A DNA stretch of 8,108 nt from Acidobacteriaceae bacterium (lineage in GTDB: Bacteria > Acidobacteriota > Terriglobia > Terriglobales > Acidobacteriaceae), in assembly GCA_030042915.1 (NCBI GenBank), contig JASHYS010000300.1, forward strand, positions 1-8,108. Reading direction: 5' to 3'. Shown here piece by piece: positions 1-6,046 of the stretch. The translations under genes and the position numbers were made by a program. The notes beneath the pieces were generated by a model that ran no database searches, was not told the DNA's origin, and was given only the letters and a program-made list of their open reading frames with translations. Positions within the stretch are counted from its first letter, which is position 1; every line of letters starts with the position of its first letter.

Positions 1-231
1 CACCACCACACCCGCCGGGAACCCGACATACCGGTAGGTGTCGGTGTAGTCGACCGGGTGCCCGCCGAACACATTCCAGGCCAGCAGCACGAAAATCGCC
101 ACGCACGTCGTCGCGAAGAACGTTAGAAACGCCGACGCAAACGCCAGTAGCAGGCTCTGGAACAGGCTGAAACCCTCCAGCGGAAATCCGAAAACCGTCC
201 GCCCCTGCCTCTTTTGTGCCATTTCCGCCAT
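1..231 (-). CDS. Partial membrane protein of unknown function (N-terminal 77 residues)
   Basis: An open frame runs from an ATG at 231 leftward to the window edge with no stop, so only the N-terminus is present. The protein starts MAEMAQKRQGR, a short basic leader, then has a strongly hydrophobic stretch at about residues 27-51 (LLLAFASAFLTFF is part of it). That is one clear transmembrane helix. A polar loop with several Asp, Tyr and Thr residues follows, and a second hydrophobic segment seems to begin near residue 69. A GAGAGGG Shine-Dalgarno-like sequence lies about 9 bases before the ATG at 231; a second in-frame ATG at 222 (MAQKRQGR) is possible. It is transcribed away from the gene at 265. 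I do not recognise a family; a small integral membrane protein is the most that can be said. GC-rich third positions support real coding. Confidence 0.6.
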   Translation of the reverse strand, partial: MAEMAQKRQGRTVFGFPLEGFSLFQSLLLAFASAFLTFFATTCVAIFVLLAWNVFGGHPVDYTDTYRYVGFPAGVVV

Positions 232-250
232 CGTCTCATGCCCTCTCGTC

Positions 251-256
251 TAGAAT
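251..256 (+). promoter_or_regulatory. Possible -10 element for a leaderless transcript
   Basis: TAGAAT (5 of 6 matches to TATAAT) ends 8 bases before the ATG at 265. No Shine-Dalgarno sequence is visible before that ATG. A -10 this close would put the transcript start at or next to the A of the start codon, the arrangement of leaderless mRNAs. No convincing -35 is seen. This is inference from position only. Confidence 0.25.
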
Positions 257-264
257 ACAAATTC

Positions 265-1014
265 ATGGCCAGCAGTGCGCAAATTGAGCTGTGGCATGCC
301 GAAAAAGTGGCTACGCAGGTGGCTGTGCTCGCGGCGCCCAACGGCATTCACTACGCCACCTGGGGCGAAACGCGCATCTCCGACGCCGATCTCGAGCGTC
401 TCGTCGGCGCCGTCCCCGCCGCACTCACCGCTGCGCTGCGCCAGCGCGCCTACTACTTCGTCCCCCTCACCATTGCCGACACCGGCGAAAACCTGGTCGC
501 GCCGGCCTACTCCGTCGAGCTTGGCGACCGCGCCGTCTGCCATCGCAACGCGCAATTCGGCGCCACCGAGGCCGTCTTTATTTCCACGCGCCTGGTTGAA
601 GACCGCTTCGGCCTCGCCTTCGAATTCTTCATCAACGTGGCGCATAATTTCGTCGAAGCCGCCGGCGTCCCCGACAGCTTTTCTACGCTCGCCTGGTCGC
701 AGGCCGAGGCTCAGGTTCGCGGCGAAACCAGCCAGGACGCCTGGGAAACCCGCCGCCGCGCGCTCGAGCCTCACCCCGGCGCTAAAACTATCGACGAGCG
801 CGCCCGCCTGAACTTCTTCGAGTCGTCGTTCTCCGATTCGCTCGCCATCTACATGCTTTCGCTCGCCGTCGATTTCGATTACCGCGACTTGCGCGAGCGC
901 GAGTATCCGTTGCTCGACGCCACGGCGCTGGCTCAGCGGCTGCGCCATGTGGCCGGCCTTTTTCCCATTAACCCAGGCTACGAGTTCCAGATCATCAAGC
1001 GCAGTAAAGGCTGA
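265..1014 (+). CDS. Conserved-looking hypothetical protein, 249 aa
   Basis: A soluble, acidic-to-neutral protein with balanced composition and strong GC bias at third codon positions, so the frame is very likely real. I do not recognise a family. No signal peptide or membrane helix is evident. Visible features are a hydrophobic-aromatic centre (AFEFFINVAHNFVEAAG, about residues 128-144), a charged stretch near residues 205-215 (DFDYRDLREREY) and a basic C-terminus (IIKRSKG). There is no HExxH, Walker or other catalytic signature. The start is uncertain: the frame extends back to ATGs at 238 and 214, but 265 (MASSAQIEL) avoids overlapping the divergent gene at 1-231, and a TAGAAT element lies just before it. 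The gene ends 13 bases from the convergent CPBP protease gene, with no obvious terminator between. Confidence is high that it is a gene and nil on function. Confidence 0.8.
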   Translation: MASSAQIELWHAEKVATQVAVLAAPNGIHYATWGETRISDADLERLVGAVPAALTAALRQRAYYFVPLTIADTGENLVAPAYSVELGDRAVCHRNAQFGATEAVFISTRLVEDRFGLAFEFFINVAHNFVEAAGVPDSFSTLAWSQAEAQVRGETSQDAWETRRRALEPHPGAKTIDERARLNFFESSFSDSLAIYMLSLAVDFDYRDLREREYPLLDATALAQRLRHVAGLFPINPGYEFQIIKRSKG

Positions 1015-1027
1015 TCGTCGCAGCCAG

Positions 1028-1780
1028 TCATCGATTGCTCGATGTGGAACCTGCTTGTTGGAGCGCCCTGAAAGCCAACTCGCCCGAATTCCAGTCGATA
1101 AATGCGTGCAGCAGCATCGCCGGCCACAGCGATGCCGATGCCAGCGCCACAAACGACGCCACTAGCCCGAACACCGCAGTTCTGGGCACTTGAAGATAGC
1201 CCATGTACACGTGGCCTGCGCCGAAAATCGCCGCACTCAACAGCGCTGCCCACCACGGCCCCATCCACGCCGACAAAAACCAGAACAGGAACCCTCGATA
1301 AAGAAACTCTTCGGTGACGCCGGCGGTGAGCGACACCAGCCAGAATAGCTTGCGCTCCGGCGCAGTGTGCGGCAACAGCGGCTCGGCATACTCAAGCTTT
1401 GGCCTGATACGCTCCAGCAACTTCGGTCGCGCTTCCACCGCGCGCCGCTGTGCGACCATCCATCCTGCCAGCAACACAACCAGGGCCATCCCCGCCCATA
1501 GCCGCAAGCCCGGTGGAATGCCTAGCCGCAGCGGCGTGGCCGAACCAGCCAGAAACAGAAACTGCCACGGCCGCGCCTTCATCGCCCAGTAGCTCGCGAG
1601 GTACGCCGCCACAATCCACTCCTCCATCATCAGGCTGCGATAGAACCTTGCGCGCACGCCGGGCGCTCCGGTCCTCAACCGCGCCAGATATCGCGGCCAG
1701 CTCCACTTCCACTCAATCAGGGGGACTGCCAGCAACAGGGCAAACAGCGCATCGTCAAAAATCGTATGGACTCCGGTCAT
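1028..1780 (-). CDS. CPBP-family intramembrane metalloprotease (CAAX/Abi type)
   Basis: A 250-aa polytopic membrane protein carrying all the conserved motifs of the CPBP (CAAX protease and bacteriocin-processing) family. These are EEFLYRGF at residues 157-164 (E157, E158, R162), FGAGH at 186-190 (H190) and HAFIDWNSG at 225-233 (H225, D229). The glutamates and histidines are the expected catalytic or metal-site residues in this family, whose better-known members cleave prenylated or other peptides inside the membrane; many bacterial members are linked to bacteriocin immunity or remain uncharacterised. Hydrophobic segments lie at about 8-22, 53-66, 72-80, 94-110, 145-172, 175-196 and 202-222. 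An AGAGAGA ribosome-binding stretch precedes the ATG at 1780. It starts 26 bases after the stop of the ribbon-helix-helix gene on the same strand, so the two are probably one transcript. The substrate is unknown. Confidence 0.88.
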   Translation of the reverse strand: MTGVHTIFDDALFALLLAVPLIEWKWSWPRYLARLRTGAPGVRARFYRSLMMEEWIVAAYLASYWAMKARPWQFLFLAGSATPLRLGIPPGLRLWAGMALVVLLAGWMVAQRRAVEARPKLLERIRPKLEYAEPLLPHTAPERKLFWLVSLTAGVTEEFLYRGFLFWFLSAWMGPWWAALLSAAIFGAGHVYMGYLQVPRTAVFGLVASFVALASASLWPAMLLHAFIDWNSGELAFRALQQAGSTSSNR

Positions 1781-1806
1781 CGCTCATCTCTCTCAATCGC
1801 CCGGCT

Positions 1807-2199
1807 CTATTCGCCGCTCTTGCGAAACAACAACGCCGCTACCACTTCCGGTTTTGCGCGAATCTTCCCAAAGACCGACACTGACTTGATGGCCGCGCGT
1901 GCCAGCTGCGGCGTCACGTCGTCGGCAATTTTCAGCACTCCAACCACGCGTATATCGATCGGATTTCCCGTCGCGGCGCGTTTTTCAAGGTCTTCGCGCC
2001 CGTAAATCGCCATCCCCAACGTCATAAACTTCCTTTGTACCTCCTGTTGTACTGTCATCGCGTGGCCGTCGATCTGCCGCCTCACCGCCGCAATCAGGAA
2101 GTCTGTGCGGCTGGAGTAGAACCCCTGGCTAACCAAAAGGTCAACCTGCCCCAGATCAACTGCGCTCATATTGAACGAGATCTTCTCGGTATCGGACAT
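1807..2199 (-). CDS. Ribbon-helix-helix (CopG/Arc-like) DNA-binding protein with C-terminal domain
   Basis: 130 aa. Residues 5-43 fit a ribbon-helix-helix fold: a short beta strand (EKISFNM, 5-11), a first helix (about 15-25), the turn GFYSSR (26-31) and a second helix (TDFLIAAVRRQI, 32-43). The G-x-YSSR-x-x-F pattern is typical of CopG/NikR/ParD-like dimers that bind inverted repeats. A linker and a C-terminal domain follow (about 67-126; GVLKIADDVTP at 87-97, then SVSVFGKIRA at 106-115). I cannot name this domain; it could bind a ligand or partner, or oligomerise. ATG 2199 is preferred because a promoter and a palindrome lie directly upstream, although the frame stays open to 2385 with no sequence resembling the family. 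The gene leads a probable operon with the CPBP protease. It is likely autoregulated through the palindrome at 2211-2240. An antitoxin role is possible, but no toxin is seen. Confidence 0.82.
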   Translation of the reverse strand: MSDTEKISFNMSAVDLGQVDLLVSQGFYSSRTDFLIAAVRRQIDGHAMTVQQEVQRKFMTLGMAIYGREDLEKRAATGNPIDIRVVGVLKIADDVTPQLARAAIKSVSVFGKIRAKPEVVAALLFRKSGE

Positions 2200-2210
2200 C
2201 CCAGCACCAT

Positions 2211-2240
2211 CCAAAGGTATTCCAACAGGAATACCATAGG
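2211..2240. promoter_or_regulatory. Palindromic operator candidate upstream of the ribbon-helix-helix gene
   Basis: A perfect 8-bp inverted repeat, GGTATTCC (2216-2223) and GGAATACC (2228-2235), is separated by AACA. The symmetry continues imperfectly outward (CC at 2211-2212 with GG at 2239-2240, A2214 with T2237), giving 11 of 13 paired positions per arm. It starts immediately downstream of the predicted -10 (2241-2246), so it covers the expected transcription start of the regulator gene. Ribbon-helix-helix proteins commonly bind such palindromes to repress their own operon. It could instead form a hairpin in the 5' leader of the mRNA. Confidence 0.6.
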
Positions 2241-2270
2241 ATGATGCACCGAAAACCTGCGTAAAGTCAA
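2241..2270 (-). promoter_or_regulatory. Sigma-70-type promoter for the ribbon-helix-helix / protease unit
   Basis: On the minus strand TTGACT (plus positions 2265-2270; 5 of 6 matches to TTGACA) is followed after 18 bp by CATCAT (2241-2246; 4 of 6 to TATAAT). The predicted start falls near 2234, inside the palindrome and about 35 bases before the start codon at 2199. The -35 lies about 18 bases past the alditol oxidase stop codon, so the unit can be transcribed separately from the oxidase. Confidence 0.5.
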
Positions 2271-2287
2271 GCGCTTTTTCTGATCTT

Positions 2288-3655
2288 TCAGCTTGCGTAG
2301 AGATTTGCCCGCACAAAGCCGTTCCGGAACTTGCCCTGCGGGTCGAACTCCGCCGCCAGTTCGCGGAACTGCCGCAGTCGCGCATAGCACCGCTCCAGTT
2401 GTGGCGCCGGCAGCGTAAACAGCTTGCCCCAATGCGGCCGCGGCGCGAATGGCCGCAGTTGCGCCTCGATCAGCGGCAGCACCTGCCGCACCGCCGCCCA
2501 CTCCGGCTTCCACGTGACGTGGATCGCCAGCGACGCTCTCTGGTACGCCATGCTCATCCACAACTGGTCTGCCGCGACGGTTCTCAATTCGGTGATAAAA
2601 AGATGCGGTCCGATCTTTTCGCGCAGCTTTTCAACCGCCAGCACCGCCTCCCACCCGTGTTCCCACGGGACAAAATACTCCGACTGCAGTTCCTGCCCGC
2701 TTGAAGGGGTCTGCCCGATGCGGAAGTGCGGCAGCCGGTCGTACCACGGTCCCGCAATCCCCATCTGATCCGTCACGCTCTCCGTCGGATGCCCGGCCAG
2801 CGGGTGCAGCTTCTCTGTCGCCAGCTTGGCGCCGAAGAGCTCGCTCTTCCACGTGTTCGCTTCACCCTCCTTGAGCCGCCGCTTCACCCACACCTGCTCA
2901 GCCGTCCGGTTCTGCCAGTCGGTAAACACGCTCGTGCTGTAGCCGCTCGCGAAGATCTCTTCAAAGTGCCGTCCCAGCTCTTCAAACGCCAGTCCCTGGT
3001 ACACGGCTTGCGCCACTTTGTAGGTCGGCTGCACCTCCAGCGTGGTCCGCGTTACCACGCCCATCGCGCCCAGTCCCACCACCGCTCCCAGGAACCGTTC
3101 GCCATCCTTTTCGCGCGCGAGCTTCACTATTTCGCCGCTGGCTCTCACCAGCTCCAACGCCGTCACCGCCGTCGCCAGGTTCCCGTTTTTCAACCCGCTC
3201 CCATGCGTCGCCGTCGCGCACGCGCCCGCAATGGTAATCCCCGGCAGCGACGCCAGGTTATGCAAAGCGTAGCCCTTCGCGTCGAGCCACGGCGCCAGGT
3301 CGGCGTAGGTCACACCTCCGCCGACTGTGACCGTGCGCGCCTTTTCGTCCAGCGACATCTCTTTCAGCCGTTCCAGCGAAACCTGCTCGCTGGTGCTGTC
3401 GGCAATCGCGTTGAACGAGTGCCTCGCTCCCAGCGCCCGCAGCTGGCTCGCGTTCCTCACCACTGCGCGCACGTCGTCCACCGTCGCAGGTGTCCGCAAA
3501 TTGTTCGTGCTGTAGGTCAGGTTGCCTGCCCAATTCGTGCGCGGTGTGACTTTCAGGTCGGAATTCATCGCTGTCTGCTTGCTCCTTGCCACACGCGCCA
3601 AGACGCTCGCGGCCGCCAGCGCGCTCGCTGTCTTCAAAAATTCCCGTTTGTTCAT
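2288..3655 (-). CDS. FAD-dependent alditol (xylitol/sorbitol-type) oxidase with Tat-like signal
   Basis: 455 aa. From about residue 38 the protein closely follows the Streptomyces alditol oxidase AldO: TNWAGNLTY (40-48), GARHSFN (76-82, where H79 matches the histidine that carries covalent FAD), VGGGVTYADLA (111-121), NLASLPGITIAG (133-144), ATHGSG (149-154), LPHFR (308-312), SSGQELQSEY (318-327), ELRTVAAD (356-363) and PHWGKLFT (407-414). From memory of AldO, its active-site Ser, Glu, Arg, Thr and Lys correspond to S136, E356, R358, T381 and K411, all present. Such enzymes oxidise the C1 hydroxyl of sugar alcohols to aldoses with oxygen, making hydrogen peroxide. The first 29 residues have no counterpart in AldO: NKREFLK and then an Ala-rich stretch look like a Tat signal with KR in place of RR, so export is likely. 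AGAGG precedes ATG 3655. D-arabinono- or gulonolactone oxidase is a related alternative. Confidence 0.88.
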   Translation of the reverse strand: MNKREFLKTASALAAASVLARVARSKQTAMNSDLKVTPRTNWAGNLTYSTNNLRTPATVDDVRAVVRNASQLRALGARHSFNAIADSTSEQVSLERLKEMSLDEKARTVTVGGGVTYADLAPWLDAKGYALHNLASLPGITIAGACATATHGSGLKNGNLATAVTALELVRASGEIVKLAREKDGERFLGAVVGLGAMGVVTRTTLEVQPTYKVAQAVYQGLAFEELGRHFEEIFASGYSTSVFTDWQNRTAEQVWVKRRLKEGEANTWKSELFGAKLATEKLHPLAGHPTESVTDQMGIAGPWYDRLPHFRIGQTPSSGQELQSEYFVPWEHGWEAVLAVEKLREKIGPHLFITELRTVAADQLWMSMAYQRASLAIHVTWKPEWAAVRQVLPLIEAQLRPFAPRPHWGKLFTLPAPQLERCYARLRQFRELAAEFDPQGKFRNGFVRANLYAS

Positions 3656-3714
3656 GGATTGCGCGACCTCTTGAGCGCCTGGCTCTCGCTTCAGAGCCTA
3701 CGCGCCGCCGCTCC

Positions 3715-3744
3715 AGCATAGGCGTCGGCGCTCGACCATGACAA
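3715..3744 (-). promoter_or_regulatory. Predicted promoter of the alditol oxidase gene
   Basis: On the minus strand TTGTCA (plus 3739-3744; 5 of 6 to TTGACA), an 18-bp spacer and TATGCT (3715-3720; 4 of 6 to TATAAT) lie about 60 bases before the ATG at 3655. The leader would be about 53 nt and includes AGAGG. Prediction by eye only. Confidence 0.4.
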
Positions 3745-3764
3745 CCGCCGCGCGCTTTTGATGC

Positions 3765-3782
3765 CACATTCTGCGGAATGTG
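3765..3782. repeat. Inverted repeat between divergent oxidase and dehydrogenase genes
   Basis: CACATTC (3765-3771) and GAATGTG (3776-3782) form a perfect 7-bp inverted repeat around TGCG, with a further G3763-C3784 match outside one mismatch. It sits between the predicted oxidase promoter (3715-3744, minus) and a weak -10-like TATACA (3813-3818, plus) for the gene at 3878. A binding site for a regulator acting on one or both genes is plausible. No regulator gene is adjacent. Confidence 0.4.
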
Positions 3783-3877
3783 CCGTCGCGCTCAACCGCC
3801 AGTGCTTCACAATATACATAGGTGCTATCCATGAATACGCATCGCCGCAACTCGCCACCCAAACTCGAGGCCCACGC

Positions 3878-4579
3878 ATGAACGTCCTGCTCTTTGGCGC
3901 TACCGGCATGATCGGCCAGGGAGTCCTGCGCGAATGTCTCCTCGACCCCGGTGTCGACTCGGTCGTCACCATCGGCCGCTCACCCACCGGTGTGTCCCAT
4001 CCCAAGCTGCGCCAGATCGTCCACGCCGATCTCACCAATTACGCTGCCATCGAATCCCAACTCTCCGGTTTCGATGCGTGTTTCTTCTGCCTTGGCGTCT
4101 CGTCCGCGGGCATGACGGAGGAGCGCTACACGCAGATCACTTTCACCGTTACCCTCCGCGCCGCCGAAACCCTGGCACGCCTCAATCCCGCCATGACGTT
4201 CGTTTATGTCTCGGGGGTAGGAACCGACTCAAGCGAGCAGGGCCGAGCCATGTGGGCGCGCGTCAAGGGCCGCACCGAAAACGCTCTCCTGCGCCTTCCC
4301 TTCAAAGCTGCCTGCATGTTCCGTCCCGGCGCCATACTGCCTCGTTTCGGCGCCCGTTCGCGCACCGGATGGTACCGCGCCCTTTACGCGCCCACCCGTC
4401 CGCTCTTCCCCTTACTGCACTGGGCTTTCCCCAACCAGATCCTCGCCACCGACGAAATCGGTCGCGCCATGCTCATCGTCGCCCGCGATGGTGCCCCTAA
4501 GCATATCCTCGAACCACGCGACATCCGCGCTCTCCTCGACCAACACAAGTCTTCTTCAGGCGCCTTGCCCAGTGCCTGA
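3878..4579 (+). CDS. Atypical SDR-family NAD(P)-binding protein (TIP30/epimerase-like)
   Basis: 233 aa with an N-terminal Rossmann fold: a hydrophobic strand (NVLLF, 2-6) and GATGMIGQG at 7-15, the TGxxGxxG dinucleotide-binding motif of extended and atypical short-chain dehydrogenases. R34 at the end of the second strand (TIGRS) is often associated with NADP preference. D51 (HADL), then FFCLG (69-73), YVSGVGTDSS (110-119) and WARVKGRTE (126-134) follow. K130 and S112 take the places of the SDR lysine and serine, but the classical YxxxK tyrosine is replaced by W126, as in the TIP30/HTATIP2-like and NmrA-like atypical members. The substrate is therefore unclear, and it may be a redox sensor or reductase. 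ATG 3878 is chosen because GAGG lies 7 bases upstream and the fold begins there; the frame upstream to 3758 has no family similarity. It diverges from the oxidase and converges on pyrC. Confidence 0.82.
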   Translation: MNVLLFGATGMIGQGVLRECLLDPGVDSVVTIGRSPTGVSHPKLRQIVHADLTNYAAIESQLSGFDACFFCLGVSSAGMTEERYTQITFTVTLRAAETLARLNPAMTFVYVSGVGTDSSEQGRAMWARVKGRTENALLRLPFKAACMFRPGAILPRFGARSRTGWYRALYAPTRPLFPLLHWAFPNQILATDEIGRAMLIVARDGAPKHILEPRDIRALLDQHKSSSGALPSA

Positions 4580-4750
4580 CATCAAGATTTTTGCTATCAG
4601 ATGCTCAAAGAAGATTTGCGCCGACAACGACCCAACACGCGCGCGAAGTCATGTATCCGAGTTCACGATGATGGAATGATTGTGCGCCAGAAGGGGGAAA
4701 TTATCTGCAAAATCGGCGAAGAATATTTTAGAGGCTAACGACTATTCGCT
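4580..4750. other. AT-richer intergenic gap between convergent genes, with a doubtful small ORF
   Basis: The 171 bp between the stops of the dehydrogenase-like gene and pyrC are visibly richer in A and T than the flanking genes. I see no stable hairpin with a T-run, so termination of either gene is not explained. A 45-codon frame (ATG 4601 to TAA 4738, plus strand) encodes a charged peptide beginning MLKEDLRRQR and ending GEEYFRG. It has no ribosome binding site, and its codon choice is unlike the neighbours (AGA, TTT, TAT). It may be chance or the remnant of a gene. Confidence 0.4.
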
Positions 4751-6046
4751 TTACGCCGCCGCGAACGCGACCTTTCCTTCGCTCACCGTCCATCGCACCT
4801 TGCCCAGCATCGGCCAGCCATCGAAGGGCGTGTTCTTGGCCTTCGATTTCGATTCCGTCGCGCGATAGGTCCACTCCGCGTTGGGATCGAAGACCACCAC
4901 ATCGGCAAAGCTGCCCACGCTCAGGGTGCCGCGGCCCTTCAATCCAAGCAGCGCGGCCGGCTGCGCGCTCAGCAGGCTCAGCACGCGCCCCAGCGGCATG
5001 TGCCACTCCTTGTGCAGCCAGCGCAGACTCAACCCCAGCGCGGTCTCCAGGCCCGTAATACCGTTGGGCGCCAGCTCAAATTCAATTTCTTTCTCATGCA
5101 TCGCGTGGGGCGCGTGGTCGGTAGCAATCGCATCCACCACGCCGTCCAGAATTCCCTCGATCATCGCGTCGCGATCGGCCGTCGCACGCAGCGGGGGGTT
5201 CATCTTGGCGTGCGTGTTGTAAAGTCCAACGTGCTCCTCGGTCAACAGAAAATGATGCGGCGTCACTTCGCATGTCACGCGCAATCCATTGCGCCGCGCC
5301 TGCCGCACCGCAGCCAGTGCACCCGCCGTCGACAAGTGCGCCACATGCAGATGCGGATGTGCTTCGCGCAGCTCCGTCACCAGGCGAATATCGCGCTCCA
5401 CGATGCTCGTCTCGGCTTCCGCGGGCATTCCTCGCAGTCCCAGCTTGAACGACACCGGCCCCAGGTTCATGCTCGCGCCCTGCGTCATGCGCGTATCCTC
5501 GGCGTGCTGGATCACGGTCAGCCCGGCGCGCGCCGCGCCAGCCAGCGCCTCGCGCATGATGCCATCCTTCAGAATGGGCTTGCCGTCGTCAGTTACGGCT
5601 ACCGCGCCCGCGGCTTTCAGTGCTGCATAGTCGGTCAGCGTCTCACCTTTCGATCCCCGCGTGGCCGCTGCGATGGGAAATACCCGCGCGTGCGCGCCCC
5701 GCTCCGGCGCCTGCATCCAGCGCGTAATTTCCGCCGAGTCGTTCACCGGATTGGTGTTCGGCATGGCGGCCACGCTGGTGAATCCGCCCACCGCCGCCGC
5801 CGCCGTGCCCGTGGCAATCGTCTCTTTATAGGCTTGTCCCGGCTCGCGCAGATGCACGTGTAGATCGATCAGCCCCGGCGCTACGACCAAGCCTGTCGCA
5901 TCCAGCACCTCCGCGCCATTCCTGCCCTTCAGCTTGCCTGGTCCGGCTATCTCCGCTACGCGCCCATCCTTCAGCAGGATGTCCTTGGCCGCATCCACTC
6001 CCGCTGCGGGATCGACCAGCCGCCCGCCGCAAATGGCCAGTGTCAT
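4751..6046 (-). CDS. pyrC: Dihydroorotase, type I (PyrC)
   Basis: 431 aa. It cyclises N-carbamoyl-L-aspartate to dihydroorotate, the third step of UMP synthesis, in the cytoplasm. Amidohydrolase signatures occur in order: APGLIDLHVHLREPG (56-70, metal ligands H63 and H65), MPNTNPV (95-101), VTDDGKP (151-157, D153), HAED (181-184, H181), HVAHLSTAGAL (234-244, H237), CEVTPHHFLLT (259-269), NPPLR (283-287) and ATDHAPH (308-314, D310). D153 in place of a carboxylated lysine is known from the Aquifex-type enzymes. ATG 6046 is fixed by AAGGAGG six bases upstream; the frame extends back to 6109 but only overlaps pyrB. The ATG overlaps the pyrB stop as ATGA, so translation is probably coupled. Type I dihydroorotases can require association with aspartate carbamoyltransferase, as in Aquifex, and this gene order would suit that. 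It is the last gene of the operon visible here. Confidence 0.97.
   Translation of the reverse strand: MTLAICGGRLVDPAAGVDAAKDILLKDGRVAEIAGPGKLKGRNGAEVLDATGLVVAPGLIDLHVHLREPGQAYKETIATGTAAAAVGGFTSVAAMPNTNPVNDSAEITRWMQAPERGAHARVFPIAAATRGSKGETLTDYAALKAAGAVAVTDDGKPILKDGIMREALAGAARAGLTVIQHAEDTRMTQGASMNLGPVSFKLGLRGMPAEAETSIVERDIRLVTELREAHPHLHVAHLSTAGALAAVRQARRNGLRVTCEVTPHHFLLTEEHVGLYNTHAKMNPPLRATADRDAMIEGILDGVVDAIATDHAPHAMHEKEIEFELAPNGITGLETALGLSLRWLHKEWHMPLGRVLSLLSAQPAALLGLKGRGTLSVGSFADVVVFDPNAEWTYRATESKSKAKNTPFDGWPMLGKVRWTVSEGKVAFAAA

Noticed and set aside
1029..1044. Hairpin CATCGA-TTGC-TCGATG at the 3' ends of two convergent genes
   Set aside because: It is a 6-bp stem with no T-run on either side and lies inside the CPBP coding sequence; too weak to call a terminator.
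250..1152. 300-aa minus-strand frame opposite the 249-aa protein
   Set aside because: It overlaps the better-supported plus-strand gene and the end of the CPBP gene; its Gly/Arg/Val-rich composition is that of a shadow frame in GC-rich DNA.
1807..2199. Calling the ribbon-helix-helix gene a toxin-antitoxin antitoxin
   Set aside because: No toxin gene (RelE, ParE, PIN or similar) is adjacent; the neighbouring CPBP protease is a membrane enzyme, not a recognised toxin partner.
2726..3721. 331-aa plus-strand frame opposite the alditol oxidase
   Set aside because: It is rich in Arg, His and Gln with no motif, and lies antisense to a gene whose family is certain.
2216..3782. Idea that the palindromes at 2216-2235 and 3765-3782 are the same operator
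   Set aside because: Both contain ATTC and GAAT arms, but the distance between arms differs by two bases, and when aligned on their centres few positions agree.
5000..5863. 287-aa plus-strand frame opposite pyrC
   Set aside because: It is a shadow of the dihydroorotase gene with Arg/His/Gln-rich composition; similar shadows lie opposite pyrB (6040-6765) and pyrR (7233-7955).
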